Positions 13,101-28,100 of a DNA stretch of 64,000 bases are shown piece after piece; within the stretch, counting starts at the first letter, position 1, and every line of letters begins with the position of its first letter. The DNA is from Saturnia japonica. Lineage: Eukaryota > Arthropoda > Insecta > Lepidoptera > Saturniidae. The stretch covers positions 9,114,370 through 9,178,369 of the forward strand of contig CM065331.1 of NCBI GenBank assembly GCA_033032175.1, written 5' to 3'. Made by a program: the position numbers and the translations under genes. The notes beneath the pieces are model-generated. The model made no database searches. It was not told where the DNA came from and saw only the letters and a list, made by a program, of their open reading frames with translations.

Positions 13101-16100
13101 TGTACTATTGACTTGCCTCATCACAAAGTGACGATCGATGATTAATACAACTGTGCTCAGCAACTAAAGTCGTACTCAAAGCTAAACCACAAGTGAATAT
13201 ACTATGCTCCACAAACACTAGATGATATAGCACTGTGCTACATACCAGGGTTGCATGACTCGGAATACTGAAGGAGCTGCACCTGAGTGACGCAGCTGCA
13301 AGTGCTTCAACAACAGAAGGCGATGGAATGTGCACCCACAACGGAATATGTTAGCAACTACGCCTACCCTACAATAGATCCTGGTACTACATAAGTATGG
13401 CCCCACAGCATTTGACATTTGATCGCGCAGATGAATGATAGTCATACATTACTAATACAGCCCATCCACTCATTCGTAGAATCAGCGGTGAGTAGCTCAG
13501 TGACTACTGAATATACCACCACTAGATTTGAATCGACAGTATTCATTACTACTTCACCCACATCAGACAGTAGACTGATGATGATAACTATCATTTACTA
13601 ATCATGCCCTCCACAACAGATTGCTGCGGTTTATGATGATTGCTCTAGTGTACTACTGAATATAGCACATCCACAGATGACGACAGTACTACTACTTCGC
13701 CACACAACAGTGACTGATGATGATAATCATCTATTACTAACCAGCCTGCCACCACAGAAATGACGGTGAGAGCATCAGATGATCTATCTGAAACATAACC
13801 ACTTACTGATGCACATGTTGCAGTACTACTACTTGGCCTCGAAACAACAGTGACCTTGTTTGACGATGATGAGTAAGCAACGAACTGATTCACCGCCAAG
13901 GAGCAAGTCGTACCTATCAGACATCTACCACCACTGGCAACAACCGTACTGACTCCACAAACAGAATTTAGATGAAAACACTTTCTAATGCTACCGGTTT
14001 GCAGAGTCGTACTACTGAAATATACGAAACGACTACTAATCTGGAAGATGAACGTTCACCACCCGGAATATGTACAACAAATCTGTCACGCCGAGGCGGT
14101 CCTTCAGGTACATGTGCCACATGACACAGTCATCAGTTCGATGATAACGCTTATTACTCATTAAAGCCCTTCAACAGAGTGCGGAACTCGTACACTGAAT
14201 ATACAAGTGAGGCTTAGTACTACATGGCCTCAGACAACGGTTTCGGAGATATGTGATGACTAGTAGCGAATGCTAAGTTGACATACTTTACTAGTCGTAT
14301 CTATCTGAAGGTACACCTGAATATATACTTGGTCTCCACAAAAGATGATATACACTTCTAGTACCAGGTGCATCGACTACGAAATTTGAAACGACTACTA
14401 ATTGGAAGTGACGACGCCAGAAATGTCTGTTCATTTCGTAGCAATCAATGAATCCACTTTACGTAGGAGGACCATAAAGTAATCCTATATTCCAAATTTG
14501 ATGTATTTGATTTATCATAAATACATCTTATTAATAAATGTGCTCAGAAAAAGTGTAAAAGTAAACACAAGTATATTTATTTCAAAACACTAAAGTTAGC
14601 GTGTGCACATTCCAGGGTTGCATCTTAATAGCTGAAGGAGGCTGCACCTTAGGTCCAGCTGCAAGTGCTTCAACAACAGAAGGCGATGAAAGTTCACCCA
14701 CAACGGAATATGTTACAACACCCTACCCTACAACAGATCCTGGTACTACAACGTGGCCACAAACAACAGTGACCGATGATGATAGCATCATTACTAATCA
14801 GCCCTCCACCACAGAAGTTGGTGAGAGCTCAGTGACTACTGAATATGCCACCACTGATGACGACAGTACTACTACTTCACCCCACACAACAGTGACTGAT
14901 GATGATAACATCATTACTAATCAGCCCTCCACCACAGATGGCGGTGAGAGCTCAGTGACTACTGAATATGCCACCACAGATGACGACAGTACTACTACTT
15001 CGCCCCACACAACAGTGACTGATGATGATAACATCATTACTAACCAGCCCTCCACCACAGATGGCGGTGAGAGCTCAGTGACTACTGAATATACCACCAC
15101 TGATGACGGCAGTACTACTACTTGGCCTCAAACAACAGTGACGGACGATGATGGAGCAACAACTATTCAGCAAACTACAGTCGTACCTTCAGAATCTACC
15201 ACCACTGAAAATACCTGGACTCCCACAGAATTAGATGAAAACACTTCTACTACCGGTGCATCGACTACTGAAATATACGAAACGACTACTAATCTGGAAG
15301 TGACGACACCCGCAATCTGTCCGCCAGGCTCCTTCGGTAATGTGCCACATCCAGATCGTTGTGATGCCTTTTTCATGTGCCTTGGTGGTACTGCCATAAA
15401 GGTTGAATGCCCGCAAGGTTTCGAGTTTGATATAGTAGCGAATGTAAGTTGACATTTTTTATTATTATCTAGGTTTATTAATTTTATTGTCTCAAAAAAT
15501 TATATAATCTGAACAGTTTTCATAAATTTCGACATATGCTAGGCTAGAAATGTTTTCATTTCTAGAATAAGAATCCACTCTACGTAGGAGGACATAATAA
15601 TTATATTCCAAATTTGATGTATTTGATTTATCATAAATACATCTTATTAATAAATGTGCTCAGAAAAAGTGTAAAAGTAAACACAAGTATATTTATTTCA
15701 AAACACTAAAGTTAGCGTGTGCACATTCCAGGGTTGCATCTTAATAGCTGAAGGAGGCTGCACCTTAGGTCCAGCTGCAAGTGCTTCAACAACAGAAGGC
15801 GATGAAAGTTCACCCACAACGGAATATGTTACAACACCCTACCCTACAACAGATCCTGGTACTACAACGTGGCCACAAACAACAGTGACCGATGATGATA
15901 GCATCATTACTAATCAGCCCTCCACCACAGAAGTTGGTGAGAGCTCAGTGACAACTGAATTTGGCACCACAGATGGCGGCAGTACTACTACTTGGCCTCA
16001 CACAACAGTGACCGATGATGATAGCATCATTACTAATCAGCCCTCTAGCACAGATGGCGGTGAGAGCTCAGTGACTACTGAATATGCCACCACAGATGGC

Positions 16101-19100
16101 GACAGTACTATTACTTGGCCCCACACAACAGTGACTGATGATGATAGCATAATTACTAATCAGCCCTCCACCACAGATGGCGGTGAGAGCTCAGTGACTA
16201 CTGAATATGCCACCACAGATGACGGCAGTACTACTACTTGGCCTCAAACAACAGTGACGGACGATGATGGAGCAACAACTATTCAGCAAACTACAGTCGT
16301 ACCTTCAGAAGCTACCACCACTGAAAATACTTGGGCTCCCACAGACATAGATGAAAACACTTCTACTACCGGTGCATCGACTACTGAAATATACGAAACG
16401 ACTACTAATCTGGAAGTGACGACACCCGCAATCTGTCCGCCAGGCTCCTTCGGTAATGTGCCACATCCAGATCGTTGTGATGCCTTTTTCATGTGCCTTG
16501 GTGGTACCGCCATAAAGGTTGAATGCCCGCAAGGTTTCGAGTTTGATATAGTAGTGAATGTAAGTTGACATTTTTTATTATTATCTAGGTTTATTAATTT
16601 TAATGTCTCAGAAAATTAAATAATCTGAACAGTTTTGATAAATTTCAACATATGCTAGTCTACAAATATTAGCATAAACACATATTATTAATTAATGTGC
16701 TCTGTAAAATTGTAAAAGTAAACACAAGTATATTTGTTTCAAAACACTAAAGTTAGCGTGTGCACATTCCAGGGTTGCATCTTAATAGCTGAAGGAGGCT
16801 GCACCTTAGGTCCACCTGTAAGTGCTCCAACAACAGAAGGCAATGGAAGTTCACCCACAACGGAATATGTTACAACACCCTACCCTACAACAGATCCTGG
16901 TACAACAACGTGGCCACAAACAACATTTACAGAAGATGACAGCATTATAACTAACCAACCGTCCACAACAGAAGGCAGCGACACCACAGTGAGCACTGAA
17001 TATGCCACCACAGATGACGGCAGTACTACTACTTGGCCTCACACAACAGTGACTGATGATGATAGCATCATCACTAATCGGCCCTCCACCACAGAAGGTG
17101 GTGAGAGCTCAGTGACCACTGAATATGGCACCACAGATGGCGGCAGTACTATTACTTGGCCTCACACAATAGTGACGGACGATGATGAAGCACCAACTCT
17201 TCAGCCAACTACAGTCGTACCTTCAGAAGCTACCACCGCTGAAAATACATGGGCTCCCACAGACATAGATGAAAACACTTCTACTACCGGTGCATCGACT
17301 ACGGAAATATACGAAACGACTACTAACCTGGAAGTGACGACACCCGCAATCTGTCCGCCAGGCTCCTTCGGTAATGTGCCGCATCCAGATCGTTGTGATG
17401 CCTTTTTCATGTGTGTCGGTGGTAATGCCATTAAGTTTATGTGCCCAGCAGGATTTGAATTTGATCCCGCTGCAGATGTAAGTGAAGTTATACTTTTTTC
17501 ATAATTTAATAGGCCATATTATTGTTAGAAATTCAACGGGACGTAGAAAGGACGTATATATTTTACTCAACTTATTAGTATTTTTGAATCACGTAGATGA
17601 ATTCATTATACATTCACAATTAGATATAAAACAAGAAAAGCAAAAACTATATTTTAATTATTATGACTCAACTAACATATTTGCTTTTGCTTTTTATTAA
17701 TTGATTCTCTGACGTCGTAAATAAATATTATATAGCTTATGTCACTCCTACAATTATGACGACTCTAACGACACCAAGTATGATAAAATTTCTCTCGCCG
17801 TTTAGGCTAGAGACCGTGCCAAAGAAATAGACGTATTTGCATAAATATGCTCGAAAAACATAACCTTGTTTTCACATTTGAGTAAAAAACGAACTCGGAT
17901 CCACACCGCCAATGTTGAGGCCAAAGCGTCGCTATGCCAACAGTCGCAAACATTGGGGCCAACAACCGGTCTGACACACACACAAATCAAAAGCAATTTT
18001 TAAAAATAACAACCTTTTTAATTGTTTGCGTGTTTTTCAGAGTTGTGTATTAATTGCTGAAGGAGGTTGTACATTAGGCGGCCCTACAACAGAAGGCGAT
18101 GAAAGTTCACCCACCGCGGAATATGTTACAACAAATTCTTCTACAACCGAGGCTGGTACTTCAGCATGGCCACAGACAACAGTCACAGACGATGATAACG
18201 TTATTACTAATAAACCATCTTCAACAGAAAGTGACGGAACTTCGACTACATCTGAATATACAAGTGAGGCTGGTAGTACTCCAACATGGCCTCAGACAAC
18301 GATTTCGGATGATAATGGTGTGACTACTCTTGAAACGACTACTCTTGAACCGACTACTCTTGAACCGACTACAGTCGTATCTTCTGAAGGTACAACCGCT
18401 GAAAATACTTGGGCTACCACGGAAAGAGATGAAAGCACTTCTAGTACCGGTGCATCGACTACGGAAAATTTTGAAACGACTACTAATTTGGAAGTGACGA
18501 CGCCGGCAATCTGTCCGCCTGGGTCGTTCGGTAATGTGCCACATCCAGATCGTTGTGATGCCTTTTTCATGTGTCTCGGTGGTACCGCCATAAAGGTTGA
18601 ATGCCCTCAAGGTTTCGAGTTTGATATAGTAGGCGAATGTAAGTTGACATTTTTTATTATCATTTACGTTTATTATTTTCGCAAAAATAATATAATCTGG
18701 ACAAAGTCGATAACTTTTGACTTGAATGAGTCGTTAAATTGATTTCAACAGTGGAAGGTAATAATTCAAAAACTAATGATAACAAAATCGGGGTATATAG
18801 TCTGGCAGTGCAAAATTTAATTATATCACCCGAAGTTGGAAGGTCACAGAATTCGTTACGTAGAGCGAGGACTGTGAAATCGTTAAGATGTATCGCTTGT
18901 TAATACAAAACATTAGTGTGGAATAGATTTGTGAATAATCATGGAGTAAAGCTAAAAATTAAGTAATAAATTTTTAGTGCCGAGTGCACACGCCTTGTTT
19001 AATGAAATTGCAGGGCGTTTGTGCGAGTCCACTCGAGATAAAAAGGCGGGCTTTTACCTTTCCCAAAAAATCAGTATTGCCATACAATGCGGCAATGCTG

Positions 19101-22100
19101 CTAGTATTTTGGGCACACTACCTAGTAGCCCCGTATTAGATCAAATCTGTATTTAATTTATTAGTAATATGAGTATATTAATTTTAGTAATTAATTAAAT
19201 TAATACAATGTCGGCCTTAACTCATCAAAAAACCTATCAAAACGTAGAAAACACACACGAATGGAAAGAGCTTCTCAACAGCAATCCCTTGTAATCTATA
19301 GAATTAATAAAATTGAAGTGTCTGTTTGTAAAGTCAAAATAACAGCTGTTTATACTAAATTCACATGAAAGTATACATATACGATATCTATAACAAAAAA
19401 CCATTTAAAAAAATTCTGTCTGTCTGTTTGTTCTGGGTAATCTCCGAAAAGGTTGGACCGATTTTGACGGGACTTTTACTGATAGATAGCTGCTGTTATA
19501 GGGAGTATCATAAGCTACTTTTATTTTAGAAAAAGAATAAGGGTTCCGCATAGATATAAAAAAATTTGGTCATGGTGACTCAATTCGGGCGCTTAAATGA
19601 CTTACGCTGAGTAAACCATAAGAGATATAGCAAATTAATATAATACATAGATGTAGGCTTTAATAAGACCCACAAAAAGTCAGGGAGAGGATACGTTTAT
19701 CTTCTAAGAAACAACCACAATAAGCATTTTTGTCATTGAAATAGCCGGGAGCGGGGAAGCAAGTTTTGCGCGGCCATTCTATAGTCCACATGAGCGAAGC
19801 CACGGGCACAGCTAGTAATTCATAAAACATCATAGGATATAAAGAATCTGAGCCGGGAATATAAAAAAGCATCCAAGCAGACTCTTATTTACGTAATATA
19901 TACCGCCGTGTCACAGACACTGCCACACGCCGGAATGTTTTGTGCCAGATACATGTTAGGTAAGTTTTTTTTCAGCCTAAAAATTCCATTATTTCAGCAA
20001 ATATAATAATGATATTTAACATTTCATGTATTTAAGGTAGTGTAGCGACATCTATCCTCGCCATAACTGACGCATCCTTCATAGAGACATCTATCTACGA
20101 CGCATTCTACATCGCGATATAAAAAAAAACCGAACAATTGAGTATATGTATATACAAGAACCCGACAACAACCGTTGGGCAACTGCCCGCCAGACATAAC
20201 ACCCGTCTGGTTGGAGGATCCTCCTTTTTCTATGGTGGATGAGGAACTTTACACCCTGTTCCTCACTTACCCCCAAAGTAGTAATAAATTGAGATTGTAA
20301 ACATTCATTCTGATTTAAATCTATGAACATTTTAGGGGTGCGTGTTAATAGCTGAAGGAGGCTGTACTTTAGGTTCAGTCACAAGTTCTTCAACAACAGA
20401 GGATGATGGAAGCTCATCCACAACGGAATATATTACAACAGCCTACCCTATAACAGATCCTGACACTACAATATGGCCACAAACAACAGTGACAGATGAT
20501 GATAGCATTACAAGTAACCAACCATCTACCACAGAAGGCGGCGAAATATCAGTGACCACTGAATATGCCACCACAGACGCCGGCAGTACTACAACCTGGC
20601 CTCACACAACAGTGACCGATGATGATAGCATCACTACTAATCAACCCTCTACCACTGAAGGCGTCGAGAGCTCGGTTATTACTGAGTATATCACCACAGA
20701 TGCCGACAGTCTAACAACCTGGCCTCACACATCAGTGACCGATGATGATAGCAACACTACTAATCAGCCCTCCACCACAAAAGGCGATGAGAGCTTAGTT
20801 ACTACTGAATATATCACTACAGATGACGGCAGTACAACAACCTGGCCTCACACAACAGTGACGGACGATGATGGGGTAATAACTCTTCAACCAACAACAG
20901 ACGTGTCTTCTGAACCTACAACCACTGAAAATACCTGGGCAACCACAAAAAGGGATGAGGGCACATCTACTTCTATTGCTTCGACTACAGAAATTTATGA
21001 AACAACTACTAATTTGGAAGTGACGACTCCAGCCATCTGTCCGCCTGGTTCTTTCAGTAACGTGCCCCATCCAAATCGTTGTGATGCATTCTATATGTGT
21101 GTCGGTGGTATCGCTATAAAAATTCAATGTCCCGAGGGTTTTGAGTTCGACCCTGCTGTTGATGTAAGTAAATTTGCATAATTTCTCTATTTTATGGTAC
21201 TATTTTAAGAAAATTTTATTTACAAATCGTTGCACTTTTAGACATTGCAATTTTACTGTTATTGCGCACAAGAAGTTTCACTTCAAAAATTCACTCCTTT
21301 ATATTTATTTTTTGTTCAAAATGCAGTAATTTAACTTAGTCTCAACAACGTAGATTTACAAAAAATACACAATTCTGTATAAACTAAATTACTGTTGAAA
21401 TAAAAAAAAAAAACACATGTGTGTAGTTAATACGCAACTCCCGGAAACCAAAAATATCTTCATTAAAATATTTATTTATTTCAGGAAATCTACAGCTCTT
21501 AAATTCTAACTTACATACATAATTAAGTTGACATATTGGCTTAGCCAAAATGATTTCAATCGTATTACAATAAAGATATAACAATCCTATACCCCAACGA
21601 AATTATTAATTAAATATTATTTGCATCAAAAAGTACGATGTTGTGCTTCTGGCGTGAATGTGTGTGGGTGTGTGTATGTGTTGTGTGTGTGTGTGTGTGT
21701 GTCTGTGTGTGTAATAATCACATATATTTATCAAACTCTGAATAAATCAATAGCTTTTCTTCTAAACGCTGCATTACTGTCAAAAAATATGTCGAAATTT
21801 TCAGCTTTAGCATTATATAACTGTGTACATCTTATCAACACTGAATTACGGGCATAATTGGTCTTGGTTGTACGAACGTGAAAGGTCTGGGGTTTACGGA
21901 TATGTTTAGTTGTAGTCCTTAGACCAATTCGATTCCAACAAAAATGAACAATCGATTTTATTGTTCATAAAATTATATAAAAACATCAGATCAGCTACCA
22001 AGCGTCTATGTTCCAGGGATAATATACCCAATTCCCGTAAGTTCTCATTTACATCCGCTGATAAAAGCATATCACGACGTCTTCAGCATCTTCAAAAATT

Positions 22101-25100
22101 TATTTTGAATGTTTTCAATTCCTATGGCTATGTATGTTATAATAGGGAGTCCATATTTGAGATGCAAATTCTAAAATACTTCTTACATAAGCACAAAATC
22201 TTTTCAAAATTTTTAAATCAGTGGTAATCGAACTATCCACCACTCGTTCTGTGCAGACAACAGTGCGTATAAGTCTGGTCATCTCACACCGCTAGGCCAA
22301 TTCAACAACAATCATAATTATTAAAATCAGGACTTGCATTAACCATGTATGTGTGTATTAATGTGTTCTATCTCATTTTCTCGTAGGCTAAATCTTATAG
22401 ATGTATGTGTTTGTCCTTTTTTAGTGTCACTTATTTGTTTCATCGCGTTTTAAATTACAGAAATACTAAAAAAGTATTTAATTGAAAAAATCTTCTTCAA
22501 AACAGCTATCTCTTCACTAATCCTTCCTTTATTTTGCAGGAATGTGTTATAATAGCAGAAGGAGGATGTACCTTAGGTGCAGCCACAAGCTCTGCGACAA
22601 CGGATAGTGATGCTAATTCATCCACCATGGAATATGTTACAACACACTTGCCTACAACAGACGTTGGAACTACAGTATGGCCTCAAACAACAGTCACAGA
22701 CGCTGACAGCATTGTAACTGACCAACCGTCTACATCCGAAAGCTATGGAAGCTCGGTCACCTCTGAATATACTACTACGGAGGCTGTTACAACTGCAGGG
22801 TTCGAACCAACAGTGACAGAAGATAACAGCAACCAACCGACAACAACAGAAAGTGTCGGAAGTTCATCTACCTTTGAATATACCACCACTGAGAGCGCTA
22901 GTTCTACAATATGGCCTCAAACAACAACAACGGATGACGATGGAGTGACTCTTCAACCTACTACAATCGTATCTTCAGAAACTACTACCGCTGGAAATAC
23001 CTGGGCTACCACAGACATAGATGAAAACACTTCAACTACCGGTGCATCTACTACTGAAAACTATGAAACGACTACTAATGTGGAAATAACGACGCCAGCA
23101 ATCTGTCCTCCGGGTTCGTTCAGTAATGTGCCACATCCAGATCGTTGTGATGCATTCTTTATGTGCGTCGGTGGTAACGCCATTAAAGTTGAATGTGTCG
23201 ATGGTTATGAATTTGATATTGAAGCAAATGTAAGTGATATATAATTATTCTGTATTATATATATATTGACGCAATAATGGCTGTGGTAGCGTGTAAGGAC
23301 ACCGCTTCCATCGAAATGAATTCGAACCCCTTAAATGAGCCTGAGCTTTCAGTGAAGGAGATATTATAATAAAATCCTAGCACGGTTGTAGAACGTTTTC
23401 TAATACCTGGGATGTTTTCCGAACCTTTTATAGTATTTCTTAGAACCTTCTTCTTAGGGCCTAAAGTAAATATAATCTTTTTGATTTGATTTGAATCCGT
23501 TATAGTTAAGGATTCGAGTATTAAATTAGATATAAACGATTGCCTCCCAATAGCGTGTACGTTTATCAGTGGATGTGAGTTGGAATCCAGCAATGAGCCT
23601 GCGAATTCGATGAAGATAAACATGGTGATGAAATCACAGCATGGTGGTAGGTCTTTGTCTGATGTCCGCCTGGCTAGCGACCACCCTCAAGTTGAAAATC
23701 TGTCGCTAAGCACCTATAGGTGTGTTCCGACAGCTGCACTTGAGAGCTAGTCTTCCACTAGGCTTAGCGTGCTACCACCTTGAGTCACATCATCAGGTAA
23801 CATTGTAGCTAAGCCCAAGACTATAAAGATTGAAGGGAAAAAATTCATTACATTAATTCGCCATTGTCCACAAATCACTATGAGACTTTAATTTACATAA
23901 TGATTATTAATAATAGTCATAGTGTCAAACATGTATTTATACAGAAGTGTAAACTTATAATTATGCTTTATTCCTACAAAGATTGAATTGTTATTATAAT
24001 TTCGAGAAGGTTTTAGGTATTTCAGTAATTAATAGCAGAATTTATACAAAATACTGTTATACTGTATCGTTCTAGGATTCAGACAAAGTAGTAAGCTTTA
24101 AGTATTAAAAAAATTGCATTTTACTTTGATTTGAAATACTCGTAACAGTTGTACCGTTCTGCACATTAGTACGTACTATGTACTTATTTGTAATTTAAAG
24201 ATTAATTTGATGTAAGCTATTTATTATATTTAAGTCAGTGTAATAAAATGTAATGAATGAAAGAAGAATGAGTAAACAAATTTATAATGCGAGTGTGAAA
24301 AGAAACGTTGGAAGAGGAAGGCCTAGACGAACATGCGTCGATCAAATCGGATACGTTTTGAAGAAAGGTCAGGTCAAGAGTACTCTAAACCGACGAGCAT
24401 GCATGAAAAGATTGGTGAATGTTGAAGAAGCCAAAGATGTATGCCAGTATCGTAGCGGGAGGAAAGACGTGGTCTCTGCCTACCTCTTTGGGAAATAGGC
24501 GTGATTTATGTATGTATGTAAGTCAGTGTAATATTGTTGCTTGGAATAAATCTTATATTACAAATAGGTACGTAGTATGTACTAATGTGCAGACGGCATA
24601 CAGTAGAAGATACATCATTCGTTTACTATAAGACATTTTTAAAATAGTGATTGAGAAATAGTTAATAATTAACAAAGATTTCTGAAATCGACTTTCGAGT
24701 AAATACAGTTGAAAGTTTTTCATTTTTTGTAATATTATCAGTCATTTATTGTCTTTATAGGGATGCATTGAAATAGCGGAAGGGGGTTGCACTCTCGGTC
24801 CGAGCACCAAACCTACAACTACCGATGGCTATGGTACTACTTCAGGGACAGATTATCCTAATACTGGTTTAACAGGACAATCTACTATTACAACTGATGA
24901 TGGTAACGTACGTCCTACGACGGAAGAAATCGGTACACCGGAATTTACAACTGCTCACACAACAGAATCTGATGAAATTTCTAGAACAACGATAGATGGT
25001 GATACGACAACTTTATCTCAGTCTACGTCAGAAGTTACAACAGCTACAGACGCAGCTACGACTCCATACCCATCGACAGAAACAACTCTTTATCCAACTA

Positions 25101-28100
25101 CGGTAGAACTAACAACAGATATTGAAACAACTTCCGAAAGCGTGTATACATCTACTGAAGAGCCAACAACACCACCTGTGTGCCCACCAGGTGCATTCGG
25201 CAATGTCCCGCATCCAGAACTGTGTAACTCATTTTACATGTGCGTTGCTGGTACGCCAATACAGTTGTTCTGTAGCGAAGGATTCGAGTTCGACCCTATG
25301 CTGGCAGTAAGTATTAATGTTAAAAGTACTGTAGTTATAGATTTTTTTTAATATTAAGCTTATATTGTTGTTTGTTACCATCAGAAATTTATAAGGCAAA
25401 ATCGCTTATAGCTATTATACATAGTGGAATTATAAATTGCATTGCAAAAATAAATTTAAAAACTTAAAATATTATTTTTGCAAGTACTTTTGCAAACATA
25501 CTCGGCGAACTGTGGGTGTACATTAGTACACTTCTGCCTATCCCTTCGGGATTATACGCGTGATGTTATGTTATGTGTTGTTTCGCAAAGAGTTTTACCA
25601 CGTATCTGCGTTATAAAACTAAATATAATTTTATTTTACCCTAGAAATGTTTCTGATAAAAGACATTATCCATACACATAATTTTTTTAATGAATACGCA
25701 ATTATATTTTCAGAATTGTATATTAATTTCTGAAGGAGGATGTACTCTAGGACAGAGCACTACGCCTTCCATTACCACTTCTTCTGAAGACACAACAACT
25801 TCTGAAATATATTTCACTACAAGTCCAGTAGACGAAGAAACGACAACAGAAATGTTTACATCAGTAACTGATGAATCAACTACAGAAGTCACATCGGAAG
25901 CTATTACGGCAACAACAGAAGAAGAAGCAGAACTCCAGACGACTACGGAGATAACAGAAACTACCACGGATGCAGTGACGACTCCAGCGATATGTCCTCC
26001 AGGGTCGTTCGGAAACGTTGCTCATCCGGAAGACTGTGCATCCTTCTATATGTGTGCGGCTGGAACTCCGATACTATTAACATGTAGCGAAGGTTTTGAA
26101 TTCGATCCCATTTCAAGCGTAAGTGTCACATAAACCCATTTTCAGGAAAAACAATATTCTAAAATCGTTGAATATTAGCTAATATCTAGGCGACCGAGCC
26201 TTAAAAAACACCGATCTAAGTAAATTTCGAATGCAAAACAATATCTTAATATAAAATTTCATCCAAATCGTTGAAGCCGGTTCTGGGAAACCTTTTACAT
26301 ATATATACAAGAATTGCTCATTTAATAGTATTAGATACTTGCTCTTGTCCCACCTATATAGGTAGGGTCGGCATAACTGAGATTCGGCTTAGTGTTTTAC
26401 GAGCGGCTGCCTGCCTGACTTCAACCCTCCTTGGGATCTCCTTGTTTTCTCTAGCAGAAGATAGGTAAATAGTCGAGTAATACTGTCGAATTCTTAAAAT
26501 ACCGAGGATACCGATTGAAACAGTGATTTACATCATCTGATAGGACGGTATAGAAATAATAACATAGAAGACAAAAGCGGTAGTACAGTATAGTCAGTGG
26601 TTGTTGCTTTCTTACTATAACAAACAACAACATTATAAACAAAAAACAATCATAACAACAACACGACATTTTGCGCGACTGTTTGCGAAATCTTAGCACT
26701 GCCACCTGAGATACAAGTTTACCTAGATTATGTAAAAAAACAACATGTAACTTTACTAATCCAATACTTTCTGATGTAATAATCTATGCATTTTTTTATC
26801 GTCCAAGCGACCGGTGCCGCGGCTACTGCTAGTCTATACATAGGTACTAATAATATGAAACTCAAAAGACTGTTTAACTTGCTTGTTTAAATACGATGAA
26901 TCTCTGAAACCACATGTCAGATTTGAAAAATTCTTTTTTAATATAGTCTATATAATGGAAAAGTTTATAGGACATATCTTTCACGCTACAAACTTAAGGG
27001 GCGGATAGTATTCATGAATGCCATGCAATTTGGCAATCTATAGGCAAGTACTAGAAGCGAGAACACTGAGATGCTACACGGATGTGGAGGCGTTAGGGTT
27101 GGGGGGGGGGGGGGGGGGGGAGAGTTGGTCAAAACATGTAGACTGTGTGAAACCTTGTGACGCTGCTACTTTAAAAGAAATCTATATATAAATCTTCATT
27201 TGCAGACTTGCGCCGTTATAGCAGAAGGAGGTTGTACACTCGGGAAGGTCACAACAGAAAATCCAGTCACAACTACGGAAATTGTAGAAACTACAACACA
27301 AAACGTAGAAACAACGACAATGCCTATTTGCCCACCGGGTACTCTTGGAAACGTTGCCCATCCGACTAAATGTGACCACTTTTATATGTGTACAGCGGGT
27401 ATAGCCTTTTTGCTGCACTGTGATGAAGGGAACGAGTTCGATCCCGTCAGTGGGGTAAATATACATAAGTTTAAATCATCACTATCACGCCTGTATCCCC
27501 GTAGGGTTAGGCAGAGGTACACCCACAGTTCGCCCGAATTTTTTTTAGGTAACCCATGTAATAGGGAACGAGCCTATTGCTAATCGAGCACAAAGCCAAA
27601 CTCCGAGCTGCTACTGAGAATTTCATAGAAAAACCCGATAACACTTTGCTCGACCTGGGAATTGTACACAGGACCTCGAGTATAACAGTTGCTTAAGAAA
27701 ACTAGGCTAATGAGGCACTCTTACAGTCTTCTTAAAACTGTATTAAGAGAAAGAAAGGGTTTGTCAGATTATAAATCTTTTGAAAAAGTAGGATAAGAGA
27801 CGGAGGTCTCTTTGAAGATTTCTCTGTACGTAGGACAGTCGTACTGGTGGAATACTTCCAATATACAGAAGATCCCAGCCAGATAACCTTGTGTTGTGTT
27901 CCTGTGGTGAGGAGGGTTTCCAGACCTCCTTGTGGTAGGTAGCTTGATGTGGTTACGGCAGCTGTAGGTAGGTTGGTGTGGTTACGGCAGCGCGCTAGTG
28001 ATATCAATGGTATTATAAGCGTCCATAAGTTACGGTAGCTGCTTAACATCAGGCAGGCCGTATGCTTGTTTGCCACTTTCGTAATTTTTTTTTGAATCCA

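Noticed and set aside
11808..14490. Block of pseudogenised exons
   Set aside because: The insertion-heavy error spectrum and abrupt edges within conserved introns fit raw-read sequence better than decay; kept as an open alternative.
18099..18323. Overlapping frame in exon K as a second product
   Set aside because: Frame shadow of the Thr-rich exon without support from the domain structure.
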